A stretch of 64,000 bases of DNA. Source: PALSA-911 sp963743035. GTDB lineage: Bacteria; Pseudomonadota; Alphaproteobacteria; Acetobacterales; Acetobacteraceae. The translations under genes were made by a program, and so were the position numbers. The stretch is from the NCBI GenBank assembly GCA_963743035.1, contig CAVUOB010000016.1:1-64000 (forward strand), written 5' to 3'. Below, piece after piece: positions 7,431 to 15,954 of this stretch. The notes beneath the pieces are model-generated. The model did not search any database. It was not told where the DNA came from and was given only the letters and a program-made list of their open reading frames with translations. The number at the start of each line of letters is the position of its first letter. Within the stretch, counting starts at the first letter, position 1.

Positions 7431-10028
7431 TTGCCGCATGATTTGAAGCCCGCCGCACGTTCTGCCGGATCGCCTGGCCTTTACGCGGTCGCATGCCTGT
7501 CAGGCTTCGCGGGGCTTGGCTATGAACTGACCTGGACGCGTATGCTCGGGCTGGCGCTCGGCCACGAAATCGTGGCGACGCTCTGTGTGGTCATGGGGTT
7601 TTTCGCCGGTGTGGCGCTGGGAAGTTTTGTCCTGGGCGGCCGTATCGGGCGCTGCCGCAACCCCGCGCTCTGGTATGCCGCTTTGGAAACCACGATCGCG
7701 ATATGGTCGCTGGTGCAGATCTTCCTGTTGCCATGGCTGGGCCATTTGATCCCGGCCTTGCTGGGCCCGGACCCATCGGCCGCACTGCACTGGGCCGTTG
7801 TGTTCGGTGCCGCCCTGCTGGCCCTGCTGCCGGCGACATTCGCCATGGGCGGCACGTTTCCGGCGCTTGTCGTGTTTCTGGACCGGCTCCGCCCGGGGCG
7901 CGCCGCGGTCGGTGCCGTCTATGCCGCCAACACGTTCGGGGCGGTCTCTGGCACGCTGCTGTCCACCTTTGTAATGGCTCCCGCTTTCGGCTTCACCGCC
8001 ACGCTTCTCCTTCTGGCCTGCATGAATGCGATCTGTGCGGCCGCTGCGTTTGCGGCGCGCGCCCGGCGCGACAGGCCGGAACCGTCCTTCATCCGGTTGG
8101 GCGACACGCCTGGCCTGACCGATCGGCGCGTGCTCGCGAGCCTGTTCGCCACCGGTCTTCTCGGCATCGGCTATGAGGTTCTGGCAATTCGCGTGCTGAG
8201 TCAGCTGATGGAGAACACGGTCTACACCTTCGCCGTCTTGCTGGCGGTCTACCTGCTCGGCACGGCGATCGGTGGGACGCTGCACCCGCGGCTGCAACGG
8301 TGGCGCCCGATTTATCTGCTGGATTGGCTGCTGGTGACGGCATCCGTGTCGTGTCTGATTGGAACCTTCGCGCTGTTCGGCGCCGATGATTGGCTGACGG
8401 GCCTGCGCCAGGCCCTGCCGGCGACGCTTGCCGGGGGCGTTGCGGCTGAAGCGATATTGGGATCGGCGATATTCCTGCTGCCCAGCATCGCGATGGGGGC
8501 ATTGTTCAGTCATCTCGGCCAGGCGTTTGCGCGGCGCGACGGCGGTCTTGGCTGGGCCGTGGGTTGGAACACGTTGGGGGCGGCTGCGGCGCCCGTGTTG
8601 TTTGGACTGGTGCTGCTGCCGGCGTTCGGCGCCAAGTCCTGCCTGGCGGCGATCGCCATCGGTTATGCGCTGCTGGCTCGCCCGGCCGGCTGGTTCGCCC
8701 GCGCTGCCGCGGTTTTGCCCGCAGCTGTCGCACTGGCCTTGATCGTATGGCCGGGCAGGCTGCAATTCAACCATGTGCCCCCGGGCGGGAGGCTGGTGGA
8801 ACAGCAGGATGGCGTGATGGCCAGCGTGGCCGTGGTGCAGGACCGGAGCGGCGAGCGGCGGTTGCAGGTGAACAGCCATTTCCGCATGGGCGGCACCGCC
8901 ACCGCGCGCCTGGATCGGCGCCAGGCGCTGCTGCCATTGCTGCTGCACCCCGATCCCCGGCGCGCGCTGTTCCTCGGGCTTGGCACGGGGACGACCCTGG
9001 CGGCAGCGGCCGAGTATCCCGGACTGGAGACAGACGGCGTGGAACTGGTGCCCGAAATCCTCTCGGTACTGCACCATTTCGACAAATCCGCCGGCGACCT
9101 CACGGAAAGCCCGTCGCTGCATCTGCATGTCGCCGATGCCCGTCGTTTCGTACGGGCGGCCCCCGTTCACTATGACGTCATTGTTGCCGATCTCTACCAT
9201 CCCTCGCTCGATGGTTCGGGGTCGCTCTATACCCGTGAGCACTTCCAGGCGATCGGCGAGCGCCTCGCGCCTGGCGGCGTGTTTTGCCAATGGCTGCCGC
9301 TGCACCAGCTTGATCTGCCGACGCTACGCATCATTCTGCGCAGCTTTCTGGCGGCGTTTCCGAACGGTTCTGCCTATGTGGCCAATTTCGGACTGGAGAC
9401 CCCGCTGATCGCCCTGATCGGACAGGACGACCCCACCCGCTATGACCCCAATTGGGTCGAGCGGCATATGCGCGATAGTCGCTTGCGGGAAACTTTGGCC
9501 GCGGTCGGCTTCACCGATGATCTGAGCCTGTTCGGCGGGTTCCTGTCCGATGCCAGGGGGCTTGCGGCGTTCGCCGGACCGGGCGAGCTGAACACGGATG
9601 ATCATCCGGTGATCACCTTCCTCGCACCCGGCATGGTGTACACGGCCCAGGATACGCCGGCTGCGCGGCTTCTGGCCTTCATCGGCCAGCTTCGTCCCAT
9701 GCCGGCGCAGCTGCTGCATGACGCCACTGCCGGCGCCTTGTCGGCCCGGCTGGCCGCCTACTGGCAGGCCCGCGACCGCTTCCTGGAAGTCGGCAGATCT
9801 GCTCTGGCGTCTTCTGACAGTGGCGATCCCATTGCGCGGCTTGCCCCGGAACTGCTGGCGGTGCTGCGGATCAGTCCCGATTTCGACCCGGCCTATTTCC
9901 CGCTGCTGGCCATGGCCCGTAGCCTGGCCGCCCGGGATATCGGCCGGGCGCGGCAGTTGCTGACGGAATTGGATCGCGCCGCACCCGGGCGAACCGAGGC
10001 GGCGCGTATGCTGGAGCCGCTTCGTTGA
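7431..10028 (+). CDS. Membrane-fused spermidine synthase-like protein
   Basis: 865 residues in two parts. The first roughly 440 are a multi-helix membrane domain of the fused MFS/spermidine synthase type (AVACLSGFAGLGYELTWTRM, repeated as ATGLLGIGYEVLAIRVLSQL, which indicates an internal duplication). The rest is a Rossmann aminopropyltransferase-like domain with the SAM-type motif LFLGLGTGTTLAAAA, the acidic VELVPEI and YDVIVADLYHPS. Family members are annotated as spermidine synthases, but few have been tested. The frame opens with TTG at 7431, as no ATG or GTG lies ahead of the first helix, so the start is uncertain. A helical tail of about 100 residues ends the protein. Confidence 0.8.
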   Translation: MPHDLKPAARSAGSPGLYAVACLSGFAGLGYELTWTRMLGLALGHEIVATLCVVMGFFAGVALGSFVLGGRIGRCRNPALWYAALETTIAIWSLVQIFLLPWLGHLIPALLGPDPSAALHWAVVFGAALLALLPATFAMGGTFPALVVFLDRLRPGRAAVGAVYAANTFGAVSGTLLSTFVMAPAFGFTATLLLLACMNAICAAAAFAARARRDRPEPSFIRLGDTPGLTDRRVLASLFATGLLGIGYEVLAIRVLSQLMENTVYTFAVLLAVYLLGTAIGGTLHPRLQRWRPIYLLDWLLVTASVSCLIGTFALFGADDWLTGLRQALPATLAGGVAAEAILGSAIFLLPSIAMGALFSHLGQAFARRDGGLGWAVGWNTLGAAAAPVLFGLVLLPAFGAKSCLAAIAIGYALLARPAGWFARAAAVLPAAVALALIVWPGRLQFNHVPPGGRLVEQQDGVMASVAVVQDRSGERRLQVNSHFRMGGTATARLDRRQALLPLLLHPDPRRALFLGLGTGTTLAAAAEYPGLETDGVELVPEILSVLHHFDKSAGDLTESPSLHLHVADARRFVRAAPVHYDVIVADLYHPSLDGSGSLYTREHFQAIGERLAPGGVFCQWLPLHQLDLPTLRIILRSFLAAFPNGSAYVANFGLETPLIALIGQDDPTRYDPNWVERHMRDSRLRETLAAVGFTDDLSLFGGFLSDARGLAAFAGPGELNTDDHPVITFLAPGMVYTAQDTPAARLLAFIGQLRPMPAQLLHDATAGALSARLAAYWQARDRFLEVGRSALASSDSGDPIARLAPELLAVLRISPDFDPAYFPLLAMARSLAARDIGRARQLLTELDRAAPGRTEAARMLEPLR

Positions 10029-10062
10029 TCGATCTGGCGGCTGCCAGGGCAGTTTCGGTGGG

Positions 10063-10428
10063 TTACGGCGCCTTGATCGTGAAGTGGATTTCGCCGCTGT
10101 CCATATGCCCGTGCGGTGTGACGAATACATGCCAACTCAGCGTATAGGCGCCGGGGCCGAGGTCGTCTGGCAACCAGATGGTCATCGACTCGATGTCATC
10201 CTCGGGAATGCCGAAGCGCACCGGGATATTGTTGCCTTTTGCATCGACCATCGACGCGCCCTTGAACGCGACCCGATCGGTGAAGGTGATCTCCACCCGG
10301 TGTGGATTGGCGGCGAGCACTTCGGTGTCGTACGGCTCGGAGTGATCATACACCTCCCACGCCCTGGCCTCGGCATGCAGGCCAAGCAGCGCCATCATCG
10401 TGAAAGCAAGTATTGCCGGTTTGTTCAT
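10063..10428 (-). CDS. CopC-domain periplasmic protein
   Basis: 121 residues with a signal peptide and a CopC-type beta-sandwich (HSEPYDTEVLAANPHRVEIT, FTDRVAFKGASMVDAKGN, GAYTLSWHVFVTPHGHMDSG, FTIKAP). CopC proteins bind Cu(II) in the periplasm, with the amino-terminal His as a key ligand. Here the mature end appears to be Glu or Trp after ARA rather than His, so the usual N-terminal copper site seems to be missing, while HGH near the C-terminus is kept. The start at 10428 was chosen for the signal peptide; a frame start at 10449 is possible. It converges with the preceding gene, with no CopD partner nearby. Confidence 0.75.
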   Translation of the reverse strand: MNKPAILAFTMMALLGLHAEARAWEVYDHSEPYDTEVLAANPHRVEITFTDRVAFKGASMVDAKGNNIPVRFGIPEDDIESMTIWLPDDLGPGAYTLSWHVFVTPHGHMDSGEIHFTIKAP

Positions 10429-10449
10429 CGCTGTCGCTGCCTTCGTCAC

Positions 10450-10783
10450 TTTTCATTTGCGGAAGTTTCGTGCGGTATGCTGCGGCCCCTGTTGGCCATG
10501 CGCTCCCGCATGAGCCAAGAGCTTTCACCGGATCGCCGCAAGCATTCCGCTTTGACCGGCAATAGACCGAACCCGGGCGTCTTGGCGTCTGTCAATTTAT
10601 GAACTTTCTGTGGATACCACCCTTGGTTCCGGTCCTGTGATTGAACAAACCAACGCCGGCAGCTATCAAACTCTTCGTGTGTAACAGATCGAAGGACAAG
10701 GTCACGAAGGCCGGTCCAAGATCTCGATACCTTCCTGGACGGGAAGGCTCAGATTCCCAACCTTTGTGAATTGGAACATTCGT
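10450..10783. other. Non-coding gap before the PEP-CTERM gene
   Basis: No recognisable gene lies on either strand. It must hold the divergent promoters for the CopC-like gene and the PEP-CTERM gene, but no convincing -35/-10 pair was found. Confidence 0.3.
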
Positions 10784-11452
10784 ATGAAGAAGCTGCATTT
10801 GCTCGGTTTGGCTCTGGCGCTGGCCGGCGCCGCCGCAGCCGGTCAGGCGAAAGCTGAAACCATAACCATCGGTGCCCCCGCCGTGCCTGGCAGCGGTACG
10901 TCTCTGCCTTTCGGCAGCGATGCGTCCACCTGGGGCTATCGCTACCAGCAGGCCTACGACTTCTCTCAGTTCGGCACCTCGGCCGGGCTCGATCTGCTGA
11001 CCATCACGCTGTATGCGAACCAGTATCTGGGCACGCAGGGTTCCGTGCCCACCGGCACCTACACGATTTCGCTGTCGACAACGCCGGACTTCACCAATCT
11101 TTCGTCCGATCTTGCCGCCAACGTCGGCGCCAACAGCGTGGTCGTCTATTCGGGCGCCTTGTCGTCGCTGTCGAACGGCATGTTGACCATCGCCTTCACC
11201 AACCCGTTCCGTTACAACCCCCAGGCAGGCCAGGACCTTCTGCTGGATGTGACCTCCACTGACGCGGCGAACGCGACGCCGGTGTATTTCGATTACACCG
11301 ATGGTGGCGTGACCGCCCGGACCGATAGGCTCATGGGTTATGGCGATCAGATGGGTCTGGTTACCGCCTTTGAAGTGCCGGAGCCCTCGGGTGCTCTCGT
11401 GCTTGGAGCCGGGCTGTTCGGGCTGCTGGGCGCCATTCGCCGCCGGGCCTGA
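10784..11452 (+). CDS. PEP-CTERM sorting domain protein
   Basis: 222 residues. A signal peptide (MKKLHLLGLALALAGAAAA) leads a Ser/Thr/Gly-rich exported domain with no clear relatives by eye. The C-terminus is a complete PEP-CTERM tripartite signal: VPEP, a hydrophobic helix (GALVLGAGLFGLLGA) and the basic IRRRA. Such proteins are recognised by an exosortase and are often surface or extracellular-matrix components. No exosortase lies in this window. ATG 10784 is preferred over the GTG six codons upstream because it heads the signal peptide. Confidence 0.85.
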   Translation: MKKLHLLGLALALAGAAAAGQAKAETITIGAPAVPGSGTSLPFGSDASTWGYRYQQAYDFSQFGTSAGLDLLTITLYANQYLGTQGSVPTGTYTISLSTTPDFTNLSSDLAANVGANSVVVYSGALSSLSNGMLTIAFTNPFRYNPQAGQDLLLDVTSTDAANATPVYFDYTDGGVTARTDRLMGYGDQMGLVTAFEVPEPSGALVLGAGLFGLLGAIRRRA

Positions 11453-11471
11453 TCGTTTCTTTTGTGGCTTT

Positions 11472-11505
11472 GGGCGTCGTGCACGTGCGCGGCGCCCTTT
11501 GTTTT
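11472..11505 (+). terminator. Hairpin terminator after the PEP-CTERM gene
   Basis: GGGCGTCGTGCAC pairs with GTGCGCGGCGCCC (11472-11497, with two wobble or mismatch positions), followed by a T-rich run. It separates this gene from the isomerase operon. Confidence 0.75.
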
Positions 11506-11577
11506 GGAAGCTGTCATGCGGGTCGGGTGCTTTCCGTCGTATGCGGTCTTCCAGGCGGGGTCTGACGGAGCTGATGA

Positions 11578-12444
11578 GTGAATTTTGAGACTGCGATCCC
11601 GGGCCGCCAGGCAGTTGACGCAAAGCCCAGGCGGCGCGGTCTGGTTCTGACCTTGCTGCACGAACCGCTGGCCCATTTCCTGTTGATCGGCGCGGTGATC
11701 TTCGCGGTTAGCCATTGGATGGACGTCACCAACAACGCCCGCAAGACCATTGTGATTACCCCCGACCTGCGCCGGCAACTGACCGAGGAATTCACCGAGC
11801 TGCAGGGGCGTGCCCCGACAGACGATGAATATCAGCGTGCCGCGCAAAACTGGATCCGCAACGAGATCCTGTTCCGGGAGGCGCTGGCGCTGAAGCTCGA
11901 CAGCGGCGATGAGATGATTCGCGAGCGCGTCGCGCAAAAGATGCGGCTGCTGGTATTTGGCCAGGTGGTCGTTCCCACGCCTACGGTCGCGGAATTGCGG
12001 GCATGGTTCGAAAGCCGGCGAGATGCCTACGACATCCCGGTTCGGTATGATTTCTTTGAAGTTCCCATCGATGGTGAAGGCGCGGAGGCCAAGGCAAGGG
12101 GCTATCTCGCCGACATTGAAGCCGGCCGCGAGCCGGAGGCCTTGCGGGTTCGCGCCCGCGTGTTCGCCGGCCGGTCATCCGCCGCCCTTACCGAGGTGTT
12201 CGGGGCGTCATTCGCCACCGCGATCGCGGCGATGCCGGTCCACACCTGGCAGGTCGTGCCCTCCAAGGTCGGTTGGCATCTGATCCGCGTCGATGCCGTG
12301 CATCCCGGTCAGCCCGCGGATTTCGAGGCCTTGCGATCGAATCTGGAAACTGCCTGGGCGGAGGAACAGCGCCGGCAACTTGCCGTCAAGGCCATGAACG
12401 ACCTTGCCGCCAGCTATGACATCCGTCGTCAGGATCTGCCGTGA
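11578..12444 (+). CDS. Membrane-anchored PpiC-type peptidyl-prolyl isomerase
   Basis: 288 residues. One transmembrane segment (FLLIGAVIFAVSHWM, about residues 34-48) anchors a SurA/PpiC-like N-terminal helical region (RRQLTEEFTELQGRAPTDDEYQRA, NWIRNEILFREAL). A divergent parvulin domain follows and ends at VPSKVGWHLIRVDAV, the usual G-x-H-x-I-x-V strand. It is predicted to act as a chaperone or isomerase on the periplasmic side. The start is GTG 11578. It overlaps the next gene by four bases (GTGA), so it is coupled to the HupE-like genes and may help fold one of them or their partner. Confidence 0.78.
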   Translation: MNFETAIPGRQAVDAKPRRRGLVLTLLHEPLAHFLLIGAVIFAVSHWMDVTNNARKTIVITPDLRRQLTEEFTELQGRAPTDDEYQRAAQNWIRNEILFREALALKLDSGDEMIRERVAQKMRLLVFGQVVVPTPTVAELRAWFESRRDAYDIPVRYDFFEVPIDGEGAEAKARGYLADIEAGREPEALRVRARVFAGRSSAALTEVFGASFATAIAAMPVHTWQVVPSKVGWHLIRVDAVHPGQPADFEALRSNLETAWAEEQRRQLAVKAMNDLAASYDIRRQDLP

Positions 12445-13418
12445 CGGTCAGGGCCGGGCTGATCGCCGCCGTATTCTGGATGCTCTGCTTCGTCTCGGGG
12501 GCTAGGGCGCATGAGCCATCGATGGCGGTGCTGGATCTCCGGGAGATCCGGCCCAACGCGTTCTTCGCTCAGTGGACGCTCGCCCCCAGCGACGACACCT
12601 CCACGCTGCGGCCGCTGTTTCCACCGCAATGCAGCTACGCGCCGCCCCAGCTCGATTGTACCGCTCCCGGTTTCGAGGGGCGCATCGGATTTGATGGCAT
12701 CGGCACCAAGACGTCGGCGGTGATGTTCCGGGTCAGCCGGCTCGGCGGCGATATGCAGTCCTACACACTGACCGCCGCCCACCCGACGATGGCGCTGGCC
12801 AGTGGGCCGCGCGTTGGTTTTACGGCCTGGGCGGGCCTGGTGTTCACCTATGTGGCACTGGGTGCGGACCATATCGCGCTCGGCGTCGATCATCTGTTGT
12901 TCGTGCTCGGGCTTGTGTGGATTGTCGGATGGCGCTGGATGCTAGTGAAGACCATTACGGCCTTCACGATCGCCCACAGCCTGACATTGGCGGCCACGAC
13001 CTTCGGCATGGTCACGCCGCCGGTTGCTGCGGTGAATGCAACCGTGGCGCTGAGCATCCTGTTTCTGGGGCCAGAGATGCTGAAGGCCTTGCGCAACGAG
13101 CCGAGCCTGACACGGCGGAGGCCCTATGTCGTGGCGTTCGCTTTCGGTCTGCTGCACGGCTTCGGTTTTGCCTCTGCGCTTACAGATGCCGGGCTGCCGC
13201 GTGCCGAGCTGCCTTGGGCTCTGCTGGGCTTCAATATCGGCGTGGAGGCCGGGCAACTCGGCTTCATCCTGATGCTGGCATTGCTGACCCGTGCCGGGCG
13301 GCAGCTACAAATCCATCTGGCCGGCTGGAGCGCCGCGGTACCGGCTTACATCGTTGGCACGTTAGGGGCCTTCTGGACCATTGGACGATCGGTGACAATC
13401 CTGGGTGTACTGCAATGA
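12441..13418 (+). CDS. HupE/UreJ-2 family membrane protein
   Basis: 325 residues: signal peptide, a periplasmic domain of about 110 residues with two Cys (QCSYAPPQLDC), then about seven membrane helices. The signature GADHIALGVDHLLFVLGL followed by TITAFTIAHSLTLA is that of the HupE/UreJ_2 family, whose conserved His/Asp residues are thought to bind Ni or Co. Its role here is inferred only from the family. It overlaps both neighbours by four bases, as second gene of the operon. Confidence 0.8.
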   Translation: MTVRAGLIAAVFWMLCFVSGARAHEPSMAVLDLREIRPNAFFAQWTLAPSDDTSTLRPLFPPQCSYAPPQLDCTAPGFEGRIGFDGIGTKTSAVMFRVSRLGGDMQSYTLTAAHPTMALASGPRVGFTAWAGLVFTYVALGADHIALGVDHLLFVLGLVWIVGWRWMLVKTITAFTIAHSLTLAATTFGMVTPPVAAVNATVALSILFLGPEMLKALRNEPSLTRRRPYVVAFAFGLLHGFGFASALTDAGLPRAELPWALLGFNIGVEAGQLGFILMLALLTRAGRQLQIHLAGWSAAVPAYIVGTLGAFWTIGRSVTILGVLQ

Positions 13419-14050
13419 AATCAAAATTTCGCTTCAGTGTTTTGTGGGCATCGGTGAGAACACCGGCCCTTTGGGTTGTCCTGTTGGCGCCCCAACTGGT
13501 GCTGGCATCCAACACGGCATGGGCGCATTCGGCCGACGGTCACACGGGCGGGCTGCTCGATGGCTTGCTGCACCCCATCTCCGGCCTCGACCACGTGCTG
13601 GCGATGGTGGCGGTTGGTTTGTGGGGCGCGCAGCTTGGCGCGCCGGCGATCTGGTTGTTGCCGATTACGTTTCCCGTCGTCATGGCGTTCGGCGGCCTGC
13701 TTGGCCTTTTGGGCGTGGCGCTGCCGGGAACCGAGATCGGCATCGCCCTGTCCGCGCTGGTTTTGGGCGCCATGGTATTCGCCGAAGCCCGCCCGCCGCT
13801 CTGGCTGTCGATGACCATCGTTGGCGTGTTCGCGGTGTTTCATGGCCATGCCCACGGGTCGGAACTGCCGGAGGATGCGGCACCGCTGCTTTATAGCCTG
13901 GGGTTCGTGACGGCTACCGGCCTGCTTCATGCCGCCGGCATTAGCGTCGGCCTGATCCATCGCTGGCCCGTCGGCCGCATGGCGCTGCGTGGCGCGGGCG
14001 CGGCGATTGCCTGTGCAGGGCCGGTGTTCCTGTGGATGTCGCTGGCGTGA
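13415..14050 (+). CDS. hupE: HupE/UreJ family metal transporter-like protein
   Basis: 211 residues. A signal peptide ends AWA|HSADGHTGG, so the mature protein starts with a His-rich end. The HupE core motif follows (LLHPISGLDHVLAMVAVGLWG), then FPVVMAFGGLLGLLGVALPG and VFAVFHGHAHGSELP. HupE proteins mediate Ni uptake for hydrogenase, or Co uptake. Neither hydrogenase nor urease genes are nearby, so the metal and client are unknown. Start ATG 13415 overlaps the previous stop (ATGA). Confidence 0.85.
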   Translation: MKSKFRFSVLWASVRTPALWVVLLAPQLVLASNTAWAHSADGHTGGLLDGLLHPISGLDHVLAMVAVGLWGAQLGAPAIWLLPITFPVVMAFGGLLGLLGVALPGTEIGIALSALVLGAMVFAEARPPLWLSMTIVGVFAVFHGHAHGSELPEDAAPLLYSLGFVTATGLLHAAGISVGLIHRWPVGRMALRGAGAAIACAGPVFLWMSLA

Positions 14051-14634
14051 ACAAGAATCCTGTCCTTGGCCTGTTGATCGTCGGGCTGCTGTTCGCCCCA
14101 CGCGCCGCCTCGGCGCATTTGATCTCAACCGGCTTCGGGCCGCTCTATGATGGGCTCGCCCATCCGTTTTTGAGCCCAGGGGATCTGCTGCCGGTCCTGG
14201 CGCTGGCTGCCTGGGCCGGTTTGCTGGGGCCGCTATATGCCCGCTGGATCGTGCTGCTGCTGCCGGCCGCGTGGCTGCTGGGTGGCTTGGCGGGGACGGC
14301 GATGCCGGCTTCGCGGGCGTTGATGGGCGCGGAACTGGTCGTGGCCGTTCTGCTCGGCGTAGCGGCGGCGGCCAATCTTGGGGTGTCACGTGTCGTCCTG
14401 CTCGCGGTCTCGGCCCTGCTCGGCCTGCTCCACGGTATCGCCGCCACCGCGGGTGAGGATGGCAGCCTGATTGCGATTGGCGGATCGGCCATCACGATTG
14501 GCATCTGCTACGCTCTTGTCGCGGGTCAGGTTGCGTCATTGCGGATGAACTGGACGCGGATCGCCGCCCGTGCCCTGTGCAGTTGGACAGCCGCAATCGG
14601 GCTGCTGCAACTCGGATGGATGTGGCGGACCTAG
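14047..14634 (+). CDS. HupE-like membrane protein lacking the His motif
   Basis: 195 residues: a signal peptide and about six helices, patterned like HupE. The diagnostic GLDHxLAM is replaced by SPGDLLPVLALA, keeping the Asp but losing the His. The preceding LAHP and the late LLGLLHGIAATAGED are retained. It looks like a diverged paralogue of the preceding gene, perhaps a subunit without its own metal site. GTG 14047 overlaps the previous stop (GTGA); a GTG five codons upstream is less likely. Confidence 0.65.
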   Translation: MNKNPVLGLLIVGLLFAPRAASAHLISTGFGPLYDGLAHPFLSPGDLLPVLALAAWAGLLGPLYARWIVLLLPAAWLLGGLAGTAMPASRALMGAELVVAVLLGVAAAANLGVSRVVLLAVSALLGLLHGIAATAGEDGSLIAIGGSAITIGICYALVAGQVASLRMNWTRIAARALCSWTAAIGLLQLGWMWRT

Positions 14635-14638
14635 TGCG

Positions 14639-15259
14639 ATGAGCGAGGTCATCGGCCTGTTTCCAACCCCGGTCATGCGTGTCGAGAGGTTGCTGGACGA
14701 CGCGCTGCTGGCCTCGATAGCCGGCCAGGCGGACGCGGCGAAGACCACCAACGCCAAGTCGGACCTGCTCACGCATACCGACATGATCATCCCGAGCTCG
14801 AAGGGGCCTTTCTTCCGTATCGCCAAGCTGGTGGCCCCCAGGTTGGTCGAATTCGGCGCCTTGCTGTTCGGCGAGACGCTGAATTGGTCGGTGAAGGAAA
14901 TGTGGGTGAACGTGCTGGAAGCCGGGGGTGCGCAGTCGATGCACACGCACGCGAACAGTTTCGTGTCCGGCGTGATCTATGTAACCCGCCCGCACCCTTC
15001 GGCCAGCACGGTTTTTATCAAGGGTATTGGCGGCACGGATTTCGTGTTCAGCAATCAGCATCGCAACTCCCGGACCGGGCCGTTCAATGGCGGCAAATGG
15101 GTCATGCCCCAAGCCAATGCCGGGGACATGGTCCTGTTTCCCAGTTATCTTCTGCATGAGGTGCCGCCCAACCGAGGTGAACGCCGCATCTCGGTCGCAT
15201 TCAATGCGATTCCAGACCGTCTCGATAGCTGGGGCTACTCGGTTCGCTTTTCCAAATAG
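14639..15259 (+). CDS. 2OG-Fe(II) oxygenase-like protein (TIGR02466 type)
   Basis: 206 residues. The cupin-like core shows MHTHANSFVSGVIYV for the first two iron ligands and LFPSYLLHEVPPNRGERRISVAFN, which supplies the distal His and the Arg for 2-oxoglutarate. This matches the putative 2OG-Fe(II) oxygenase family whose start reads LFPTPVM, as here. The first ligand motif is H-x-H rather than H-x-D. The substrate is unknown. ATG 14639 follows the previous stop by four bases, so it is probably the last gene of the isomerase-HupE operon. Confidence 0.75.
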   Translation: MSEVIGLFPTPVMRVERLLDDALLASIAGQADAAKTTNAKSDLLTHTDMIIPSSKGPFFRIAKLVAPRLVEFGALLFGETLNWSVKEMWVNVLEAGGAQSMHTHANSFVSGVIYVTRPHPSASTVFIKGIGGTDFVFSNQHRNSRTGPFNGGKWVMPQANAGDMVLFPSYLLHEVPPNRGERRISVAFNAIPDRLDSWGYSVRFSK

Positions 15260-15334
15260 CGGCGCCCGTGCAGGGCGGTCCGAATGAAGATTTCGATGAC
15301 CCGTCCGGTCGCGGTTGGCGGGTTCATGGCGCGC

Positions 15335-15500
15335 CTCGGACTGCCGGCGCTTCTTGAACGTATCTCTGTGCATGGGCGGCTTTGGCTTGCCGTGGACCAC
15401 ATCCGCCAGTGCCGCGTCCGCCATTGCATGGAAGGCGTTGTCACCTTCCCTGTCCAGTCCCGGCCGGCGGAGCGAAAGCCATGCGCAGTCAGGTCGGACC
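15335..15500 (-). pseudogene. Tyrosine integrase C-terminal remnant
   Basis: On the minus strand DLTAHGFRSAGRDW (H-x-x-R box) is followed, one frame over, by ADAALADVVHGKPKPPMHRDTFKKRR. This aligns with the usual integrase C-terminus (ALAHVVGDKxEAAYxRGDxxEKRR). The frame breaks in between, and the region around the nucleophile reads PPMHR instead of AAYRR. It lies just outside the left att site of the island and points the other way from the island integrase, so it is a relic of an older insertion at the same spot. Confidence 0.7.
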
Positions 15501-15793
15501 GCTGCGACCTGTGCAACCGCATCGACATCGCTGTGCTGGATAATGGACTGCCGGCCGTCAGCCTGGGGGAGACGAATGCGGGGTGAGCATCGACGCGCCC
15601 GGCACTCATCGGTCCGGGCAATGGCCAAAAGAGCGCATATTCCAGGGCGCGAGAGGCTACGCTCGACCTCTTGCGAAGGACGGCCATGAAGGCGCCGCGC
15701 TCCCGCCACGGGAGTGCTGGAGCGTGCTGCTCGGGCGCTGTTACATTGTCAGATTAGAACTTGCGAACAGTAGCGGTCGGAAAAATAATGACT

Positions 15794-15809
15794 TCTGGCG
15801 GAGAGGGTG
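15794..15809. repeat. Left attachment site (16-bp direct repeat)
   Basis: TCTGGCGGAGAGGGTG is identical to 44614-44629, the 3' end of tRNA-Ser plus two flanking bases. Similarity stops on both sides. The integrase begins 145 bp to the right. Confidence 0.85.
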
Positions 15810-15931
15810 TCCGCCGATTTACGATCTGGCTAGTTCTGGGGACTTTCAATAACATCATGAAAACAGGCATATTATTCTGGATTTGCGTCTAGCGCATTCC
15901 AATGCGATCCACCATAATCCAAGTCAGGAAC

Positions 15932-15950
15932 GTGGGTAGGAATGTGGGTA
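15932..15950 (+). promoter_or_regulatory. Paired GGGTA motif, candidate integrase arm site (left)
   Basis: GTGGGTAGGAATGTGGGTA lies immediately before the integrase start. It matches a motif near the right end (44541-44560) at 16 of 19 positions and in the same orientation. Paired short repeats near both att cores are what arm-type integrase binding sites look like; binding is inferred. Confidence 0.45.
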
Positions 15951-15954
15951 GAAG

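Noticed and set aside
12917..13414. Upstream extension of the HupE frame inside the preceding gene
   Set aside because: The extension is antisense-like shadow sequence; the ATG at 13415 overlaps the previous stop and heads a signal peptide.
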